Origin: Reticulitermes lucifugus
Lineage: Eukaryota > Arthropoda > Insecta > Blattodea > Rhinotermitidae
Assembly: GCA_026260175.1 (NCBI GenBank)
Contig: JAKCWW010000631.1
Span: 35,830-99,829, forward strand
Length of the DNA stretch: 64,000 bases
Direction: 5' to 3'
Below the pieces are notes generated by a model. The model did no database searches and was not told the DNA's origin. It saw nothing but the letters and a program-made list of their open reading frames with translations. How positions within the stretch are numbered: the first letter of the stretch is position 1; each line of letters opens with the position of its first letter. A program made the position numbers and the translations under genes. This document shows positions 1 through 12,468 of the stretch, piece after piece.

Positions 1-799
1 GAATTTAATGGTTCAGACTTCTGAATTTTCCCATCTGCAAAATTCACCAGAGGTGTGTCCCTTACATAATCAATGACTCCTGTACTTTTTGACTCTTTAA
101 TGGTTATAATTTCTTTGTCTGGATTCTCATCTGAAAATAATAGTTTACACACCTCTTCCCCTCTGTCTGGTAAGTTTTCTTGAGATGAGCCCTTCAAATC
201 ACCAATGACTACTGCATCATCTTCTGTAAATTTGATTTTGTCATCCCTGACAGTATCACTCAATTCCTCAGATGTGATTGCTTTATCTGTTACCACACCT
301 TCCAGTTTAGTAATTCCACATTCTGTTTTCATTACCTGATCATGAACATCTCTTACGATAACTGTTTCAGAAATGTTTGTAGCTTCACTGTCCTTTACTT
401 TCTTCTCATCCTTTCTTATATCGAAGAGTTCAGCATCTCTTGCTGTCTCTTTCAATTCATCACCTACTGCTTTTAACATATCTGACAAATATGAAGGTTC
501 ATGAACTTCCTTACCACTGTGTTTATCAACAGTTAAAACAGTATCAGCTTTTCTAGTCACTTCTGATACTACTCTGATGGGAGACACCTTTTCAGTTGCC
601 TTTTTCTCCTTAGAAATAAATTCATCTGAAATTCTCTGAAGTTCATGATCTATTTCTGTTGTCAGTGTCGATTCTACCCCTGTTTTTGAAAAACCTTCCT
701 TCTTGATGTCATATTTCGGAACTGATTTCTCCATTACCCCCACAATGATAGGGGAGGTTTTCACCATGTCTCCACTTGATACATCTGTGGGTGACTTTC
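1..799 (-). CDS. Partial downstream exon of the giant gene (runs off the left edge)
   Basis: The minus strand is open from 799 to the window edge (265 codons after two leading bases). The upstream end is an acceptor reading taacgttacag, followed by GA AAG TCA CCC, which makes a phase-1 junction. That matches the phase-1 donor of the exon at 2226-6197, and the joining codon becomes GGA (Gly). The peptide begins KSPTDVSSGDMVKTSP and later contains SYLSDMLKAVGDELKETA and VNFADGKIQKSEP. It is acidic and Lys/Glu/Ser/Thr-rich with no Trp, in the same style as the giant exon. No folded domain is recognised and it is probably disordered. It is not a separate gene: there is no start codon context, and frame, phase and composition all continue the upstream exons. 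The 3' end lies outside the window. Confidence 0.8.
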
Positions 800-2225
800 C
801 TGTAACGTTACAGTCAGTATCTTACATGGCTTATGTTTAACATAAGCCATTCATTCTAAATTCTAAATGAATGTGAAACATGAATCAGAATGTTTGCTCT
901 AATTAGAATAGTGATGATGTTCCTTGCCATAAGAGCAGTAAGTAATACAATTCACATACTTGGTGAAAGTTAAAAATAGATAAATACAAAGGTACAAATA
1001 CCAGATTAAGGGCCAACAATATAATTACTCAGTAACACACTATGTAAACATACTGCCTGTGTATGATTACCATAAAATCACTCTTACAAGGGCATGCGTT
1101 ATTGTACACTTCAGATACTTATAGACAAATTTAATATAATGAATGTACACTTAAGAAAATTCACGGTTTCACAACTCAGTAAACTTTCTTCATTGGGTAC
1201 ACATGATAATAGCAGTAAGAATAAAGTCTGAATTCCACTCAAGCCACATCATTCCCTGCCAACATGACATGTGAAGCCTGTGTGACCTTCCCAAATCACA
1301 CTATTTGGATTAGCTAGAAATTCACTTACCTTATACCATGCTATGCATCACCATCCTACAATTAGCACGTAACAAGTAATGCATTATGAGGCAGTCATGC
1401 ATACTCCACATGGAATAGTAATGTGCAGACTTAGTGGAAATTATGCCTTAACCATTGCACTGTGACAAGAGAAGGAGTGTAAAGTTTTTTTAGGTTGAAC
1501 TAAGTTCCGAGAAAAAGAATTAAATATTGAAGCGACCAACAGTACCATTTTTGCCTCTGATGGGTCAGGTGTCTACATTCACGTAATTAGAAAGCATCTG
1601 CACAGTTTTATGATGTGTCCACATATGCATGTTGTTAAACAGTCATAAACTATGAATATCACATCTTACAGCTTAAGCTGACATATGTCCACAGCTTTTA
1701 ATTGTTATGACTTAATTTAAATGACACTTCATGAAATGAGACTCTCACCTTGTATGTTTCCTTGAAGATGATCATAATGATGATGATAATAAGATGTAAA
1801 AATGTGTGGCAAAATGCAAGACATGTTAAAAAAGCAACAAACTGCACTGCAGATGTATAAAAATTATCAAAATTTTGAAATAAGTTGTGTCAGAGTTACT
1901 TCATCAAAACATAAATTAAAACTGCCCAGTATCAACTGAAATACCATGCTGTTATGAATGACATATCAAAATTAGACTTCTTGCTACAGGTGGTACTCTA
2001 TGCTATTTTCATTCATAGAGAACTGAAAAATGCAAGCATATTATAGTTACATACAAATCAAATGCTTATGGTCATAAGACCATCACATACAAAACTTGAC
2101 ATCAGAAAGTAAATCTCCTACAATAAATGCAATGTACCTGTTTTCAGCATTCCTTTGGTTAAGTTATTGTCACTGAAGCTTATAGGTCTACAAAATGAGA
2201 ATTTTAAAATCTGCCCCTTCCTTAC
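800..2225 (-). other. Intron between the 3,972-nt exon and the left-edge exon
   Basis: This is AT-rich sequence between a strong donor (AGAG, then GTAAGG, intron starting at 2225) and the acceptor at 800-801. There are many stops in all frames. Two donor-like sites on the minus strand (GTATAAG/GTAAGTG near 1329 and ATACAAG/GTGAGAG near 1751) have no convincing partner acceptor. The second could in principle bound a 12-nt symmetric phase-1 microexon, GAAACATACAAG, but support is weak. Nothing else is seen. Confidence 0.65.
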
Positions 2226-5200
2226 CTCTGCTGTACATCTGCTGGTCAGGAGTTGGGACCCAAGTACAGTATCCTGAGGGAATGACTACAGGGGACAGAA
2301 GGAAATCTGTTTGTAGGTACCAAGGATCTAAAATACCCTGCATGTTAGATGAGGGTGGTTGAAAGCAAGCAGTGGTATTAACATGTGACGTATGATTCTG
2401 TCTATGTTTTCTTATAGTTCCTGGAGATTTGTGTAGCGGTGTTATCATTGGATACGGCAAATTGCGGGAAGAAATAGAATTGCAAACATCAGGAGACTTC
2501 CTTCCATGATGTCTAGAACAGATGGGAGACTTATAACGTATTGCTCCTTCATTGTGACATGAAGAAAATGGGGATGAAGGTGAAGAGAAAAATGTCTTAT
2601 CACAATGCCTTCTGCAAAAGCCAGGTGATAGTGATGAGGAGGAGTTTTGGTGCCAAAATGATGTTTGGATGTCTGGTCTTGGGAAGGTGGAAAGTGGCAC
2701 TGATGAGGGTAAACTTGTCTGACTGGTACTGGAAAAATTTTGCATAACGAGTGAAGTCTCATCACCATCATAAAGCTGAGTGGCCCAGTCTTTTCGTTCT
2801 TCATCAGTGCTGTGAGATAAGGATAAACATGGTTCATTATGTTCAGTATGTAAGGGAGATATGGGATCCTGAAGAGAAGGCATTGACACAACCCTTGTAA
2901 GACAGGAAGAAAGGGTTGTCTCATTCAGTGGGACGGTACTTGATGAGGGACCAACCGGCTCTATTACAAGAGATGGCATGGACAACCATCGTGCAAGAGG
3001 AGTGTATGTATTCAAGCCATTTGGCATGTCTGATATATCATCCATTGGCAGAAATGAGAAAAAGAGGTTCTGAGGAGGGGTGTTTTGGCTAAGTGGAGAG
3101 GCAGAATGTAGATCTTCTTCAGAAGCAAGAGGTACTTTGGAAAGATTTGCAAAAAGCTTTGTTTTGGGCAGTTTTTGAGGTGGAGGAGATGGTGTACATG
3201 AGAGTGGATGTAAGTTAGTTGGTAATGAAGATGGAGATGTTACTAATGGAAATGTTATGCAATCTTCAAAATCTGCAGATCGAACAAGAAGTTTCTTTAT
3301 ATGCTGTGACTGTTCCTTTACAGCTACACTCTGCTGCTTGTTGCTTGTTTCTAATGACAACATGTTTAAAGGTTCTGACAATGTAAAGTCAGGTGAACGA
3401 ATAAACAGTCTCTGAATCTGATGAAACTCCCTGTCCTCTCCTTTCTGTTCTTCTTTTAGTTTTTGCTCGTGTTTTCTGTGCTGTCCTCCTGGGTGTGTTG
3501 TTTGAACTTTCTCTTCTTCTTTATGTTCTTGAAAGATCTGTGTCTGTTGCATCACTGATTGTTGGTGCCCTATTACCTGTAGACATTTTCCATCTGTCCC
3601 AATTTCACACACCTTTTGTGGTTCTTTCACCTTCTCAATGTGCTTAACATTTTGTACCTCTGGGGAAAACGTTGATTTCTCTTTGCTATCTTGTATTTTT
3701 ACCTCCAAGTTGCGACTTTCAAATTCTTTCAGTTGTCGCTCTCTATTTTGCTGTTGCCTGTATTTGTGTGATTGTTTTGTTGACCAGTATTGCTTATGTT
3801 GCTGGTCTTCATTACATAATGCCTGTTGTTTATAACCTTTCCAAATGTGCAGATCTTGCCTTTCCTTGTGCATTTTTGGTTTCTGTACTGCAGAATCATC
3901 CAGCAGTCTGTCATGAGGCAACACAAAGAGCTTCTGTATGGAGTGCTGTTGATGTTCCGGAAGAACTGAAGAGTATGCTTGATTTAGATCATGCACTGAT
4001 GGAACACATTCAACATTTTTTGACAAGCCACTTCCTATTTGAACATTTTCAAACATGTCTGTCTTGGGCGTGTCATTTTGCGACAGTTCACGTGAAAGCT
4101 GGATGTTTTTGTCAGTTCTGAACCCAGAAGATAATTGGGCAAGCTTTAATGTGGTGTGTTCCTCTGACAATTCCAAATCTTGAGGCACGTTTTTCTGTTC
4201 TTGGAAGTTCTCTAACATTCCCATGGAAGACTTTAGATCTGCTCTGAACACAAAGGGAATATTTTCTTGTCGAGGTGTCACTTCTGTATCCAAATACTCT
4301 CTCATGCTGTGGATTTCTATTACCTCTTTTCCAGTATCTGACGTTTTAACCAAAACCTTAACCTCAGCTCTGATGGGCCTGCTGTCTTCAAAAGGTTCTT
4401 GCTTTTGATAACTTTCATACTGAGGCAGTTCAGTGTTAGAGACTGTCTTTTCTAGCTCCAGATGCTCACTTTGTAAAACAACATCCTCACTTGAATGTGA
4501 ATGCTTAACAACTGCACTCTCCAAGCAAGATAGATTTCTCAGTAGCTGTGACTCATCCATCTCCACATCTGATACCAACTGGCTGACAGTTTCCTCTACT
4601 TCAAGCAGACTGTGCCTTGGGTTGTCCTCATCAAAAACGTAAGATTCAATGTCGTCATCAAATGTACTTGCGTGATTTGTCATTTGTAAAGAATTTCCAT
4701 CATTGTGAGCATGTGAGGATTTAAATAGATCAGTAGCCAAATTTGTGGGCAAAGCCATACACTCAGAACTGTTATAAATCTGCATAACTGAATCAATGGG
4801 CCATATGTTTAACCATTCACTATCTCTAGAACTGTTAGATTCTAAGTGTACGCTTGACATTGGCAGCATAGTATCATCAGCTACTTGGACAAATTTTTTG
4901 TCAGGCCAGTTATCAGGCCACTTGTAATCATACGAAGGATCACTTCTATCTTCAGATATGTTGCTATGCTTTGCTGCATCCCTTTGCTGGACAGAATGGG
5001 ACACCGTAGTGGGAGACACTACCCTTTCTTCATCCAGTTTCCCTGTTGACTCTGGTTCAGCAGAATGGCTAATTAAATCAGCTTGCTGAACCGCATCACA
5101 GACATCTATAAAGCCTGTAGAACTCTCAAATATGTTATTGTCTGTGTCTTGCTCTGATTTTACTTCAACTTCATTATTGGCACATATCTTTCCAGTATGT

Positions 5201-6197
5201 TTCCGAGGTAAGAGTTCTATCACAGTTTCTTCATGTGGCAGCACACTGAAAATGTTCACATGTGTCTTTAAGATGGGAACTGCCTGCACTTCATTCTTCA
5301 GTTCTGAATGAAATTTAAATTTTGCAGCTTTATCCAACAGTTTCTCCTTCACTGACATTTCTGAGAGTATTTGTTCTACTGTAGTTTCCAACTGATCCAC
5401 ATGAGCATCATGTTTGGTACCTGTTGCACCAGTGGAACTTGAAGCAACAATTTGGGATTCCCTGAGTAAAACTGTCAGTTCTTCAGGATTCACAATATCA
5501 CTGACAGGTTTATCTCCACTCTCTACTTGTGAACCCACCAATTCTGTGTCTTGAATTGACAACACCTCTGTAAGTTGCATTAATGGGCTGTTTGTTTGTG
5601 TTGCCATTCTGGGTTCCATTATGGGTTCTGAAGTCTCTATGTATGCTTGTAATGGCAATGAGTCAACTTCACTAACCTTCCTATGTATGCAGCTCTCCAC
5701 ATGCAAACAAGAGGGGGTAGTATTCAAGATATCAGTAGACTGCCACAGTACAATCTCTGGAAATAACTCAATCCGATCAAACTCTGGCTGCATATGCACA
5801 CTGCTTCTGTGGTTTCTTGCTTCATGTGTAACACCCAATGGCACTTCCTTAGAAAAGCTGATATTTAATGTTTCATTTTCTACAGATGAATCTGATTCAG
5901 TATCAATAGCTGGTGAACGTTCTTTAACAATATCAACTTGTTTCATAGCTTCAGAATCTTGACTTTGACTTGGGGATGTTAGTAATTGGAATTCACACTT
6001 TTCTGATTGTGAGTGAAGAGGAGTTTCTGAAGAACCTACACTTACAGACAAAGTTCCTGATAACTGTGGGAGTTTTCTGGATGGCATTAATTTCATGCTA
6101 CTGACTACATGAGGATGGGAAATTTTCATACACTGAGGTCCCAAACATCCCGACCCTTCAACTGCAGCACTGCGTGTTGATGTTCTCAACATCCAAT
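2226..6197 (-). CDS. Large internal exon (3,972 nt) of the giant gene, disordered Ser/Gln/Lys-rich protein
   Basis: The minus strand is open from an acceptor caatcccag at 6198-6200 to a donor AGAG/GTAAGG at 2225/2226. Both junctions are phase 1, so the exon (1,323 codons plus split codons) is symmetric and can be skipped in frame. Read through the donor, the frame stops at 2188. The N-terminal two thirds is acidic and Ser/Thr-rich. The middle is Gln/Lys/His-rich and probably partly helical. The C-terminal third is Ser/Pro/His-rich. Short repeats are visible: IQRLFIRSPDF and IKKLLVRSADF, with a weaker IQKLFVLPHDRL, and a paired Trp motif (YKWPDNWP and SEWLNIWP). The sequence LLEVEET also occurs in the giant exon. 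No enzyme or known domain is recognised. CpG is scarce here, unlike the giant exon. The first Met of the frame (6192) is internal to the exon, so it is probably not a translation start. Confidence 0.8.
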
Positions 6198-6581
6198 CTG
6201 GGATTGAACATTATTTAATATTACTACATGTGAACTAAAGTAGACAATAAAAAGAAAAGAAACCATAAATAATGGTGCTGTGGAACAAAGCTACTTCTAT
6301 TAAAAACATTACAGAGATGTAACACATTAAGTTAGAAAATGTATGCCCAGTATAAAAATTCTGGGACATTTGCTCCAGTTTATTTAATTATTTAAAAAAC
6401 ACAATACTTGTGGAAAAGTGTATTAGATAAAGTGTGTTTAGTATTTCTCTATAATTTCCCTCAGTATATTTTTCTATGATAAATATTGTATCAGTCTCAC
6501 TTAGAAACATGTGCAGAAACTATTAAGATCTTCTTCATGTGTAGTTTAATATTTTAGTAACACCACACCATCCCCTCTCTC

Positions 6582-6582
6582 N
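6582..6582. other. Ambiguous base in the assembly
   Basis: A single n sits between a CT-rich stretch and a run of 12 A. It probably reflects a homopolymer the assembler could not resolve. It is intronic and does not affect any exon. Confidence 0.95.
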
Positions 6583-7139
6583 CAAAAAAAAAAAAATATT
6601 ACGTGCCATGAAATCCTTTCAGTGGCAGTCAAGTCACTAGAAATGGACACATAGGCATAGTAAAGTTACTAAGATGCATTTTGGCAACTTTTCCTTGAAA
6701 ACTTCCTCAACATTAATAAACTATTAGGTGCCTACTATGACAGAAATTAGATAAATGTTGTTTAGAATTATGAAAGTGGTAGCTTATAATGTGGGCATTG
6801 CAGCTGTCACAGTACTCCTGCAGTATACTGAGGGTGTACAGTAGTTTAACCTTCATTAAAATTAGTTCAAACTCTGCATCACAGAACAAAAACTTAATAC
6901 AGATGCCAAGTTTACTACAAAGGATGATTATAAATGGACTTCATACATTAAACAAATTGTACTACAAAAAACTAGATACGTACAATACTAAAATTCATAG
7001 AGCACAATTAAGTCTCAAAGTTTGGATTATCACTTAATAGGATTTCAATGTGAGCCCCACCAGTGACTATATATATATGTGAAAATTATAATCTTATTAT
7101 CGTATTATAGCATAGTTGTATGCAAACTAATTCACGAGC

Positions 7140-7930
7140 ACCAAGAAAGTGACTTTTGAGTTTGTCAAAATTTTTAGGCATTTGGGTAGGTGGCATAGAC
7201 AAAGTCAAGAAATCTCCTTCCCTCTCCCACAGAAATGTAATGGACTTTCATACTGGGACTATGAGGCAACTCTGCTGTTCCACCTGTGCAATCCATCTTC
7301 CTGGGAAACAGTCGTTCGGAAATTCTGTCACACTCCAGTGAAAATGCAAAAGTGCACCAAATGTATTATGACAGTCTTCTCCAAGCTGTGGCAATGATTA
7401 CAGTTCCATGTCAAGCTACGCAGTGCCCATGTACCCAAAATGCACATGCATTTGACCTGCCTCTGGCATGCTTTAGGCCACTTATTTACACACTGTGATT
7501 ACTGACAGCTCCTGATGGGAGGTGGGGAAGTGGTTTCATTGCTGATCACAAAGCTGGAGAGGAAATGTTCACTGATAAAAATTTCTCCCATCATTGCAGC
7601 ACAAACTGCAGCATGCTTAACACTGTCATTGGTTTAAGCTGAGACTTTTGAAATCTGAAGCACTTCAACTGCAAACACTTCTGATAATGTTCCAAATTGT
7701 TGGCTCAGGAATGGCACGTTCCTGCTTAATAGGTCATGTTGACTTTCATGGGCTGTGAATGAATGCCTGCCACAATCTGTCCACAGTGAGTTTAATAACT
7801 GGTGGGCATTCTGAATTTTTACCCCTGCAGAGACAGCCACTTTCTGTAAATTGCTTGTATCAACCATAAATGGATGGTCTGGTAGGTGGATCCAGCTCAA
7901 ACTATCTTTGAAGCAGCCACTGCTCTGCAC
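7140..7930 (-). pseudogene. Decayed coding-like fragment, unrecognised
   Basis: On the minus strand a 98-codon frame (7930-7634) ends SEVFAVEVLQISKVSA. After the TAA the same frame continues TNDSVKHAAVCAAMMGEIF before another stop near 7500. Further down, in another frame, SPSMKVHYISVGEGRRFLDF reads like ordinary globular protein, then hits a stop. The pieces look more protein-like than the other intronic frames but are broken by stops and frame changes. An old processed pseudogene or transposon remnant inserted in the intron is the simplest reading. I do not recognise the family. It could still be chance. Confidence 0.35.
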
Positions 7931-10900
7931 TCATTATTTCATCTTTCGTGAAACAACAAATGCAAGCTTACTCGTACTTCCCATAGTTTCATTGGGATAC
8001 CTCTATTCTCTACGGCAATTGCAGTACATGTAGCGGCTGCTCATGTTACGCACATTTATAACTTTAAATAGTGTTCTTTATGCTCCACAAATTTTATTAT
8101 TGTGCAGAACTTACATTGTTCAGAATAATTTCTTAAACATGCAAAGATAACTGATTATTATACTGTATATTCAACTACAGCCTTGTTCACAATCTTGGCA
8201 GTGCAAGTTCCAGTCTAAGATTGAATATTACTAAATTTTGACCGAAGCAAAAACCAATAAAAAACGTCAAAGACACGTTTAACCTGGTAAACTCTGTTTA
8301 AATACTGATATTGCTTAATATACAAATAATAGAGCAATGCCTGTATTACCATTAGGCCGAACTTTGGATTGCAGAACAAAAAATTAATGGGGATGCCAGG
8401 TTAAGTTTATTCCCATGGCTTCTTTTAATGCCTCTAAAAGTAAACCTTGTTACTTGGAATGCAATGTGATAGTGTGGTAATTGATAACGATATTCCACCG
8501 AATTATCAATACAACATGCTATTAGTAGCACACTTTCCTTATTATATAATATTGTATGGCTAAAATTACCAGTATTAGGTAACACATGCAAAGAAAATAA
8601 AATGAATGGGAAGATTATTTCTTACAGTTAATACAAATGCAGATTGTCAATACAGCATATTATGGGCAATCAAAGAAAAAAGAAAAGCAAGGTTGGAACT
8701 TTTAGACCACAGATTCACATATTCTAACTGTAGTTGCAAAATGGCTCAGCTATATGTAGGCTGGAATTATACACCACCTCTAGGCAAACAAATGTACACA
8801 CAAAGGCACCTAAACAACTTTATATTAAAAATATTCAATAACTTCAGAACTGTAACAGTTATATATATATATACAAAGTTATTTGTTTTGATGACCTTAT
8901 ATCTACATCTACATCTGTTACACTTACACCTGGTATCAAATCCCAGCCCATATACAGATGAGTCGTCTGGTGCTACAGTTAGTAGATAATTGATTTATGT
9001 TGGTCTAAAATATTCTAACCATATGTTTGTGTATGTGTGTGTGGTCATTATTTTATCTTACAACTATTGCCTGTCACTTCCTATTGGCTTGTTTACCATA
9101 TTAACATAGCCAACTCAGCTGACCACCCATACATGTGGCAGAGTAATGGCAGGAAGTGACAAACGATAGCTGTCAGGCCAAATAAGTTCCATGTACTTTT
9201 AGTAACAACAGTAACAAAGCAAATAGCTCCCAATCAAAATTTGTGTTTGACAATCAATGTAGACATTTGCCATATGAGAAACAGAGTGAGGATATAAAAT
9301 ATGATAGCCACCTAGAGAAATACTGTATTATGCACTGCTTATGTTTGAGATTGTAGGAAATTATAGCAGAGAATCTACTTGTCAGTAAAGTCAAAAGTCT
9401 TCAATAATTTAAATCACCCAATGCAGCATGACATATGGTAATCATAGATCAGTATATTATGAACTAGAATATAAGTACAACAAGGAACATCATACATTTC
9501 AACCAACTGTAGTGCCATCAAGATTATTTCTGTTATACACGTTCTAGTAAATATTTCCAGTGATTACAGTCAACAGACATATTGATATGAAGAGGTACCT
9601 GTTTGTTATAACTGTCTTAAAGGAAAAGGGGGATACTACACAGATAATTCGATGTGCTATCGCTATCAACTACAATGGGTGAAACCACATCTACAAGAAC
9701 ATTCTTTACACTCATTTGAAATGTATGTGTAACCTCAAAATGTGCATAACCTGTATAAAATACAGTTGTGCAATGAATAAAAATATATGTGACTGCATGC
9801 ATTTCATTGACAAGGCGCTCATGATATAACCTGTTGCAACCTAAACATTAAAGTACACTAGTGACACAAAAATGAGTCACCAGTGGTGCCAACTGAATCA
9901 AAAGTATCAGTAGCACCATGCAGATATAAGAATGTGCTGATTTAAGTACAAACTTATCGATTAAAATTTCTTGACATTCAAACTGTTTGACAAAACTGAA
10001 GTCAGTTTAGAGAATTAGAGGGATAAGATTATTATATTTCAAACTGTTTATCATGTGTCAAGTAAAATCAATCTCATGTGTCTTAAGAAGGGGCAATGAA
10101 CAACAGAAGACAGACAAGTTGAAAGTCTGATGTCAAATATCCATTAAGGCTGCAAATAAAATCAATAACACAAGTAATTGTACTGCAGAGTGCTGCTGAC
10201 AAGGAGTAAAGAAACTACTGAAAATCACCACTTGTCCCACAGATTCTCAAACTTAACGTTACTACTATTCTTCCACACGAAAAGTGGCTTTTTACTCCTC
10301 ATACACTACAAAAACAATGCATTTTAAGTCACAGTTCTGCCCCTTTGGACTTTTTGTCCACTTTACTGACTCATGTACCCTCAAAGCAGATCACTAAATA
10401 CAACATTGTATAAGTTTCTAACCGCTTTCCCATTATGTAGAACAATTAGATGCAGCAGAACTTCCCTGCCAAGTCCAAGTTAAATATAATAAAGAAGGTT
10501 ATTATTAGTGCACTGTATCATAAAATACCAAATGAATCAGAATCTGTTTTGCAAGTCACAAAATACAAAATGAACATCAGGAATATACGCGCAGATATGA
10601 TGTGTGTGTGCTATGTGGCTAAAGGAAATTAAATTGAATTAAACAAAACATCACAAATATTGTCAGAATATAGTAACTTATTTCACAATAAAATTATTAA
10701 TAAATCATTATAATTGAATTAAATTATGATATGTGGTTGCCATTTCTTGTATTTATATAACAATGTAAGGCATTCTATTATGAGAAGCAATGTAAGAAAT
10801 GCAGGTACAATGTAAACAAACCACGAATTAAATTAAACATCCTGAAATATATGTGAAATGACATACAAATTTTACATTTCTTTAAATCAGAACTAATGCA

Positions 10901-11120
10901 GTACTAGTATGTTTCATAAATGTGCACTAACAGATACATTCTAAGACTGAAAGCAGAATCTGTTCCTAATACAGGATATGTGTATGTAATATACAAGAGC
11001 ATTTAGTGCAAGGTATTCTGCTGACACTTCAGCTGCTCTAATCTGACGTGCATGATATCTATTATAAGTACGGTGACTAGAAACAAAACATAGCAAAAAT
11101 CCAACATATGGGGGGGGGGG

Positions 11121-11238
11121 ATACTGCCCTGTCCACGCCATGAAGGCATGTGCAGGGAGGAGAGCTGTATGTCCACTCATTCTTAACCTCTGCTGTAGGT
11201 GGGAATGAGTGGTCAATGTCATGCTCTGGCCATGGGCA
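11121..11238 (-). mobile_element. SINE fragment, family A
   Basis: The plus sequence ccctgtccacgccatgaagg, through cttaacctctgctgtaggtg to atgctctggccatggg, aligns with the reverse complement of 53308-53422 over about 115 bases, and with 56290-56560. It lacks the tRNA-like head. Strand is given relative to the tRNA-like promoter seen in the fullest copy (61874-62186). Confidence 0.6.
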
Positions 11239-11836
11239 AAAATAAAAAAATTTAAAAACTGTTTGCAAAATCACATAATAAGTCTTACTATTAGTAGAGT
11301 TGGATTTCGCAAGTGACATAGGGTTCAGAGCAGAGAAATACTGCCCTTCTATGCAATCGTTTTATTCAGTACTGAACATGAGTATGAACAGTCAATATCA
11401 CTACTTTGGAAGTTGGAGCCGAGTCTGACAGTGAATGATAGTGACTTGGCATTTTTCAGGCAGTCTTCCTCTTATTTAAATATACAAACTGGGACATACA
11501 GTATGTCATCTAAATGACGACACTGGAAGTGAACTCGATGTAACAGCATAACAGATAAAACAGTGTCTTTACTGGTCATATCCATAACGAGAGAAAAGTC
11601 TGTGTCCTGTATAAATGTCACCCCAGTAATAACATGCATATTTATAGTTTGAAAATTTACCATGTAATTGTATGTGTATTTGTTACAAAGCACGTCAGAT
11701 TACAGGTCCCTAAAATGGATAATAACTTATTGTCTAATAAGAAGATTACTTGGACAGAAGTCAGAATACTAGAGGACATGAACTCTGAGATCAATACACA
11801 CCACCCATAATGGTGTCATTTGCAGATGGCATATTA

Positions 11837-11914
11837 TGAAGATGGAGAGGAAGAAGAAGAGGAAGAAGATGAAGAAGTCAGGGTATGGGAGAAAGAGGAG
11901 GGAGGAGAAGAGGT
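11837..11914. repeat. Purine-rich GAA/GGA tract
   Basis: This is an imperfect run of gaagag, gaagat and gaggag units on the plus strand. It makes a spurious acidic frame on plus and a pyrimidine tract on minus. It lies inside the intron about 120 bases downstream of the 54-nt exon on the transcript strand. Confidence 0.8.
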
Positions 11915-12035
11915 AAACACAGCTACTGCAGTATCCAACAACATGTAATCACACAGATTCTGATTTCAGACTACACTGGAAATAACATAATTTCGCAAAT
12001 ATGTATGTACAAGTTATATCTCGGTTTTTTCTCAC

Positions 12036-12089
12036 CTGATACTGTAGTATGAGCGCGTTTTTCTTTCTCCTGAGATTTCTCAGTCCATT
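12036..12089 (-). CDS. 54-nt symmetric microexon of the giant gene
   Basis: On the minus strand a pyrimidine-rich acceptor (ggttttctgttgcag) is followed by AA TGG ACT GAG AAA and ends GTA TCA G at a strong donor CAG/GTGAGA. Length is 54 nt and both junctions are phase 1. It encodes WTEKSQEKEKRAHTTVS. Joined to the giant-exon donor at 18286 the first codon becomes GAA (Glu). Joined to the 3,972-nt exon the last becomes GAT (Asp), giving TTVS-D-WMLRTS. Phase 0 is also open inside the exon but would run into TGA four codons into the next exon, which supports phase 1. It is too short for ordinary gene finders. Its role is unknown, possibly a spliced linker. Confidence 0.7.
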
Positions 12090-12423
12090 CTGCAACAGAA
12101 AACCAACAAAATTGATGAGACTACTGTCTGTCAGTACACATAATTCTTTTGCCTCAATTTACATTTCATCACCAACTTCCTGAATATCACTTACGAGAAC
12201 ATGAATATTATCCTCCATCTACTACATACATGTACACATCTAATAACATGTCAACAAGCAGGGTAAGCACACAAAATACTCACCAAGACACACACAAATT
12301 AATGGAATATACAAATGGAAAGTATACATGCATTACAAGCTTAATTAATAATCATTTCTGCTGTAAGAGCAATGCTAATAAACTATATGCATTTAAACTT
12401 AACGATTTGGTGCAAAACAATGT

Positions 12424-12468
12424 AACCAGTTTTATATACTTGTATTCCACAAGTATACAAAACTGATT
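12424..12468. repeat. Short hairpin
   Basis: Arms accagttttatatacttgt and acaagtatacaaaactgat pair at about 17 of 19 positions around a loop of roughly six bases. It is intronic. It could be a fragment of a mobile element or chance in AT-rich DNA. Confidence 0.6.

Larger units (their letters stand above)
6198..12035 (-). other. Intron between the 54-nt exon and the 3,972-nt exon
   Basis: This is 5.8 kb of AT-rich DNA. It holds an ambiguous base (n) at 6582 beside a 12-A run, a decayed coding-like fragment around 7140-7930, short TA runs near 7069 and 8861, a SINE copy at 11121-11238 next to a run of ten G, and a purine-rich GAA/GGA tract at 11837-11914. The remaining open frames are short, AT-driven and show no protein-like composition. 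No further exon of the giant gene was found with a usable phase-1 acceptor and donor. Confidence 0.55.

Noticed and set aside
2188-2225. Stop at 2188 as the true end of the protein
   Set aside because: A strong phase-1 donor at 2225/2226 lies 12 codons before the stop and joins in frame to the 1-799 exon. An unspliced form ending there is possible but less likely.
11837-11914. Acidic exon on the plus strand
   Set aside because: It is a simple purine repeat with no splice sites or start, on the opposite strand to the gene.
12287-12366. Exon with donor TTG/GTGAGTA on minus
   Set aside because: The region between the only acceptor-like AG and the donor has in-frame stops in the needed phase.
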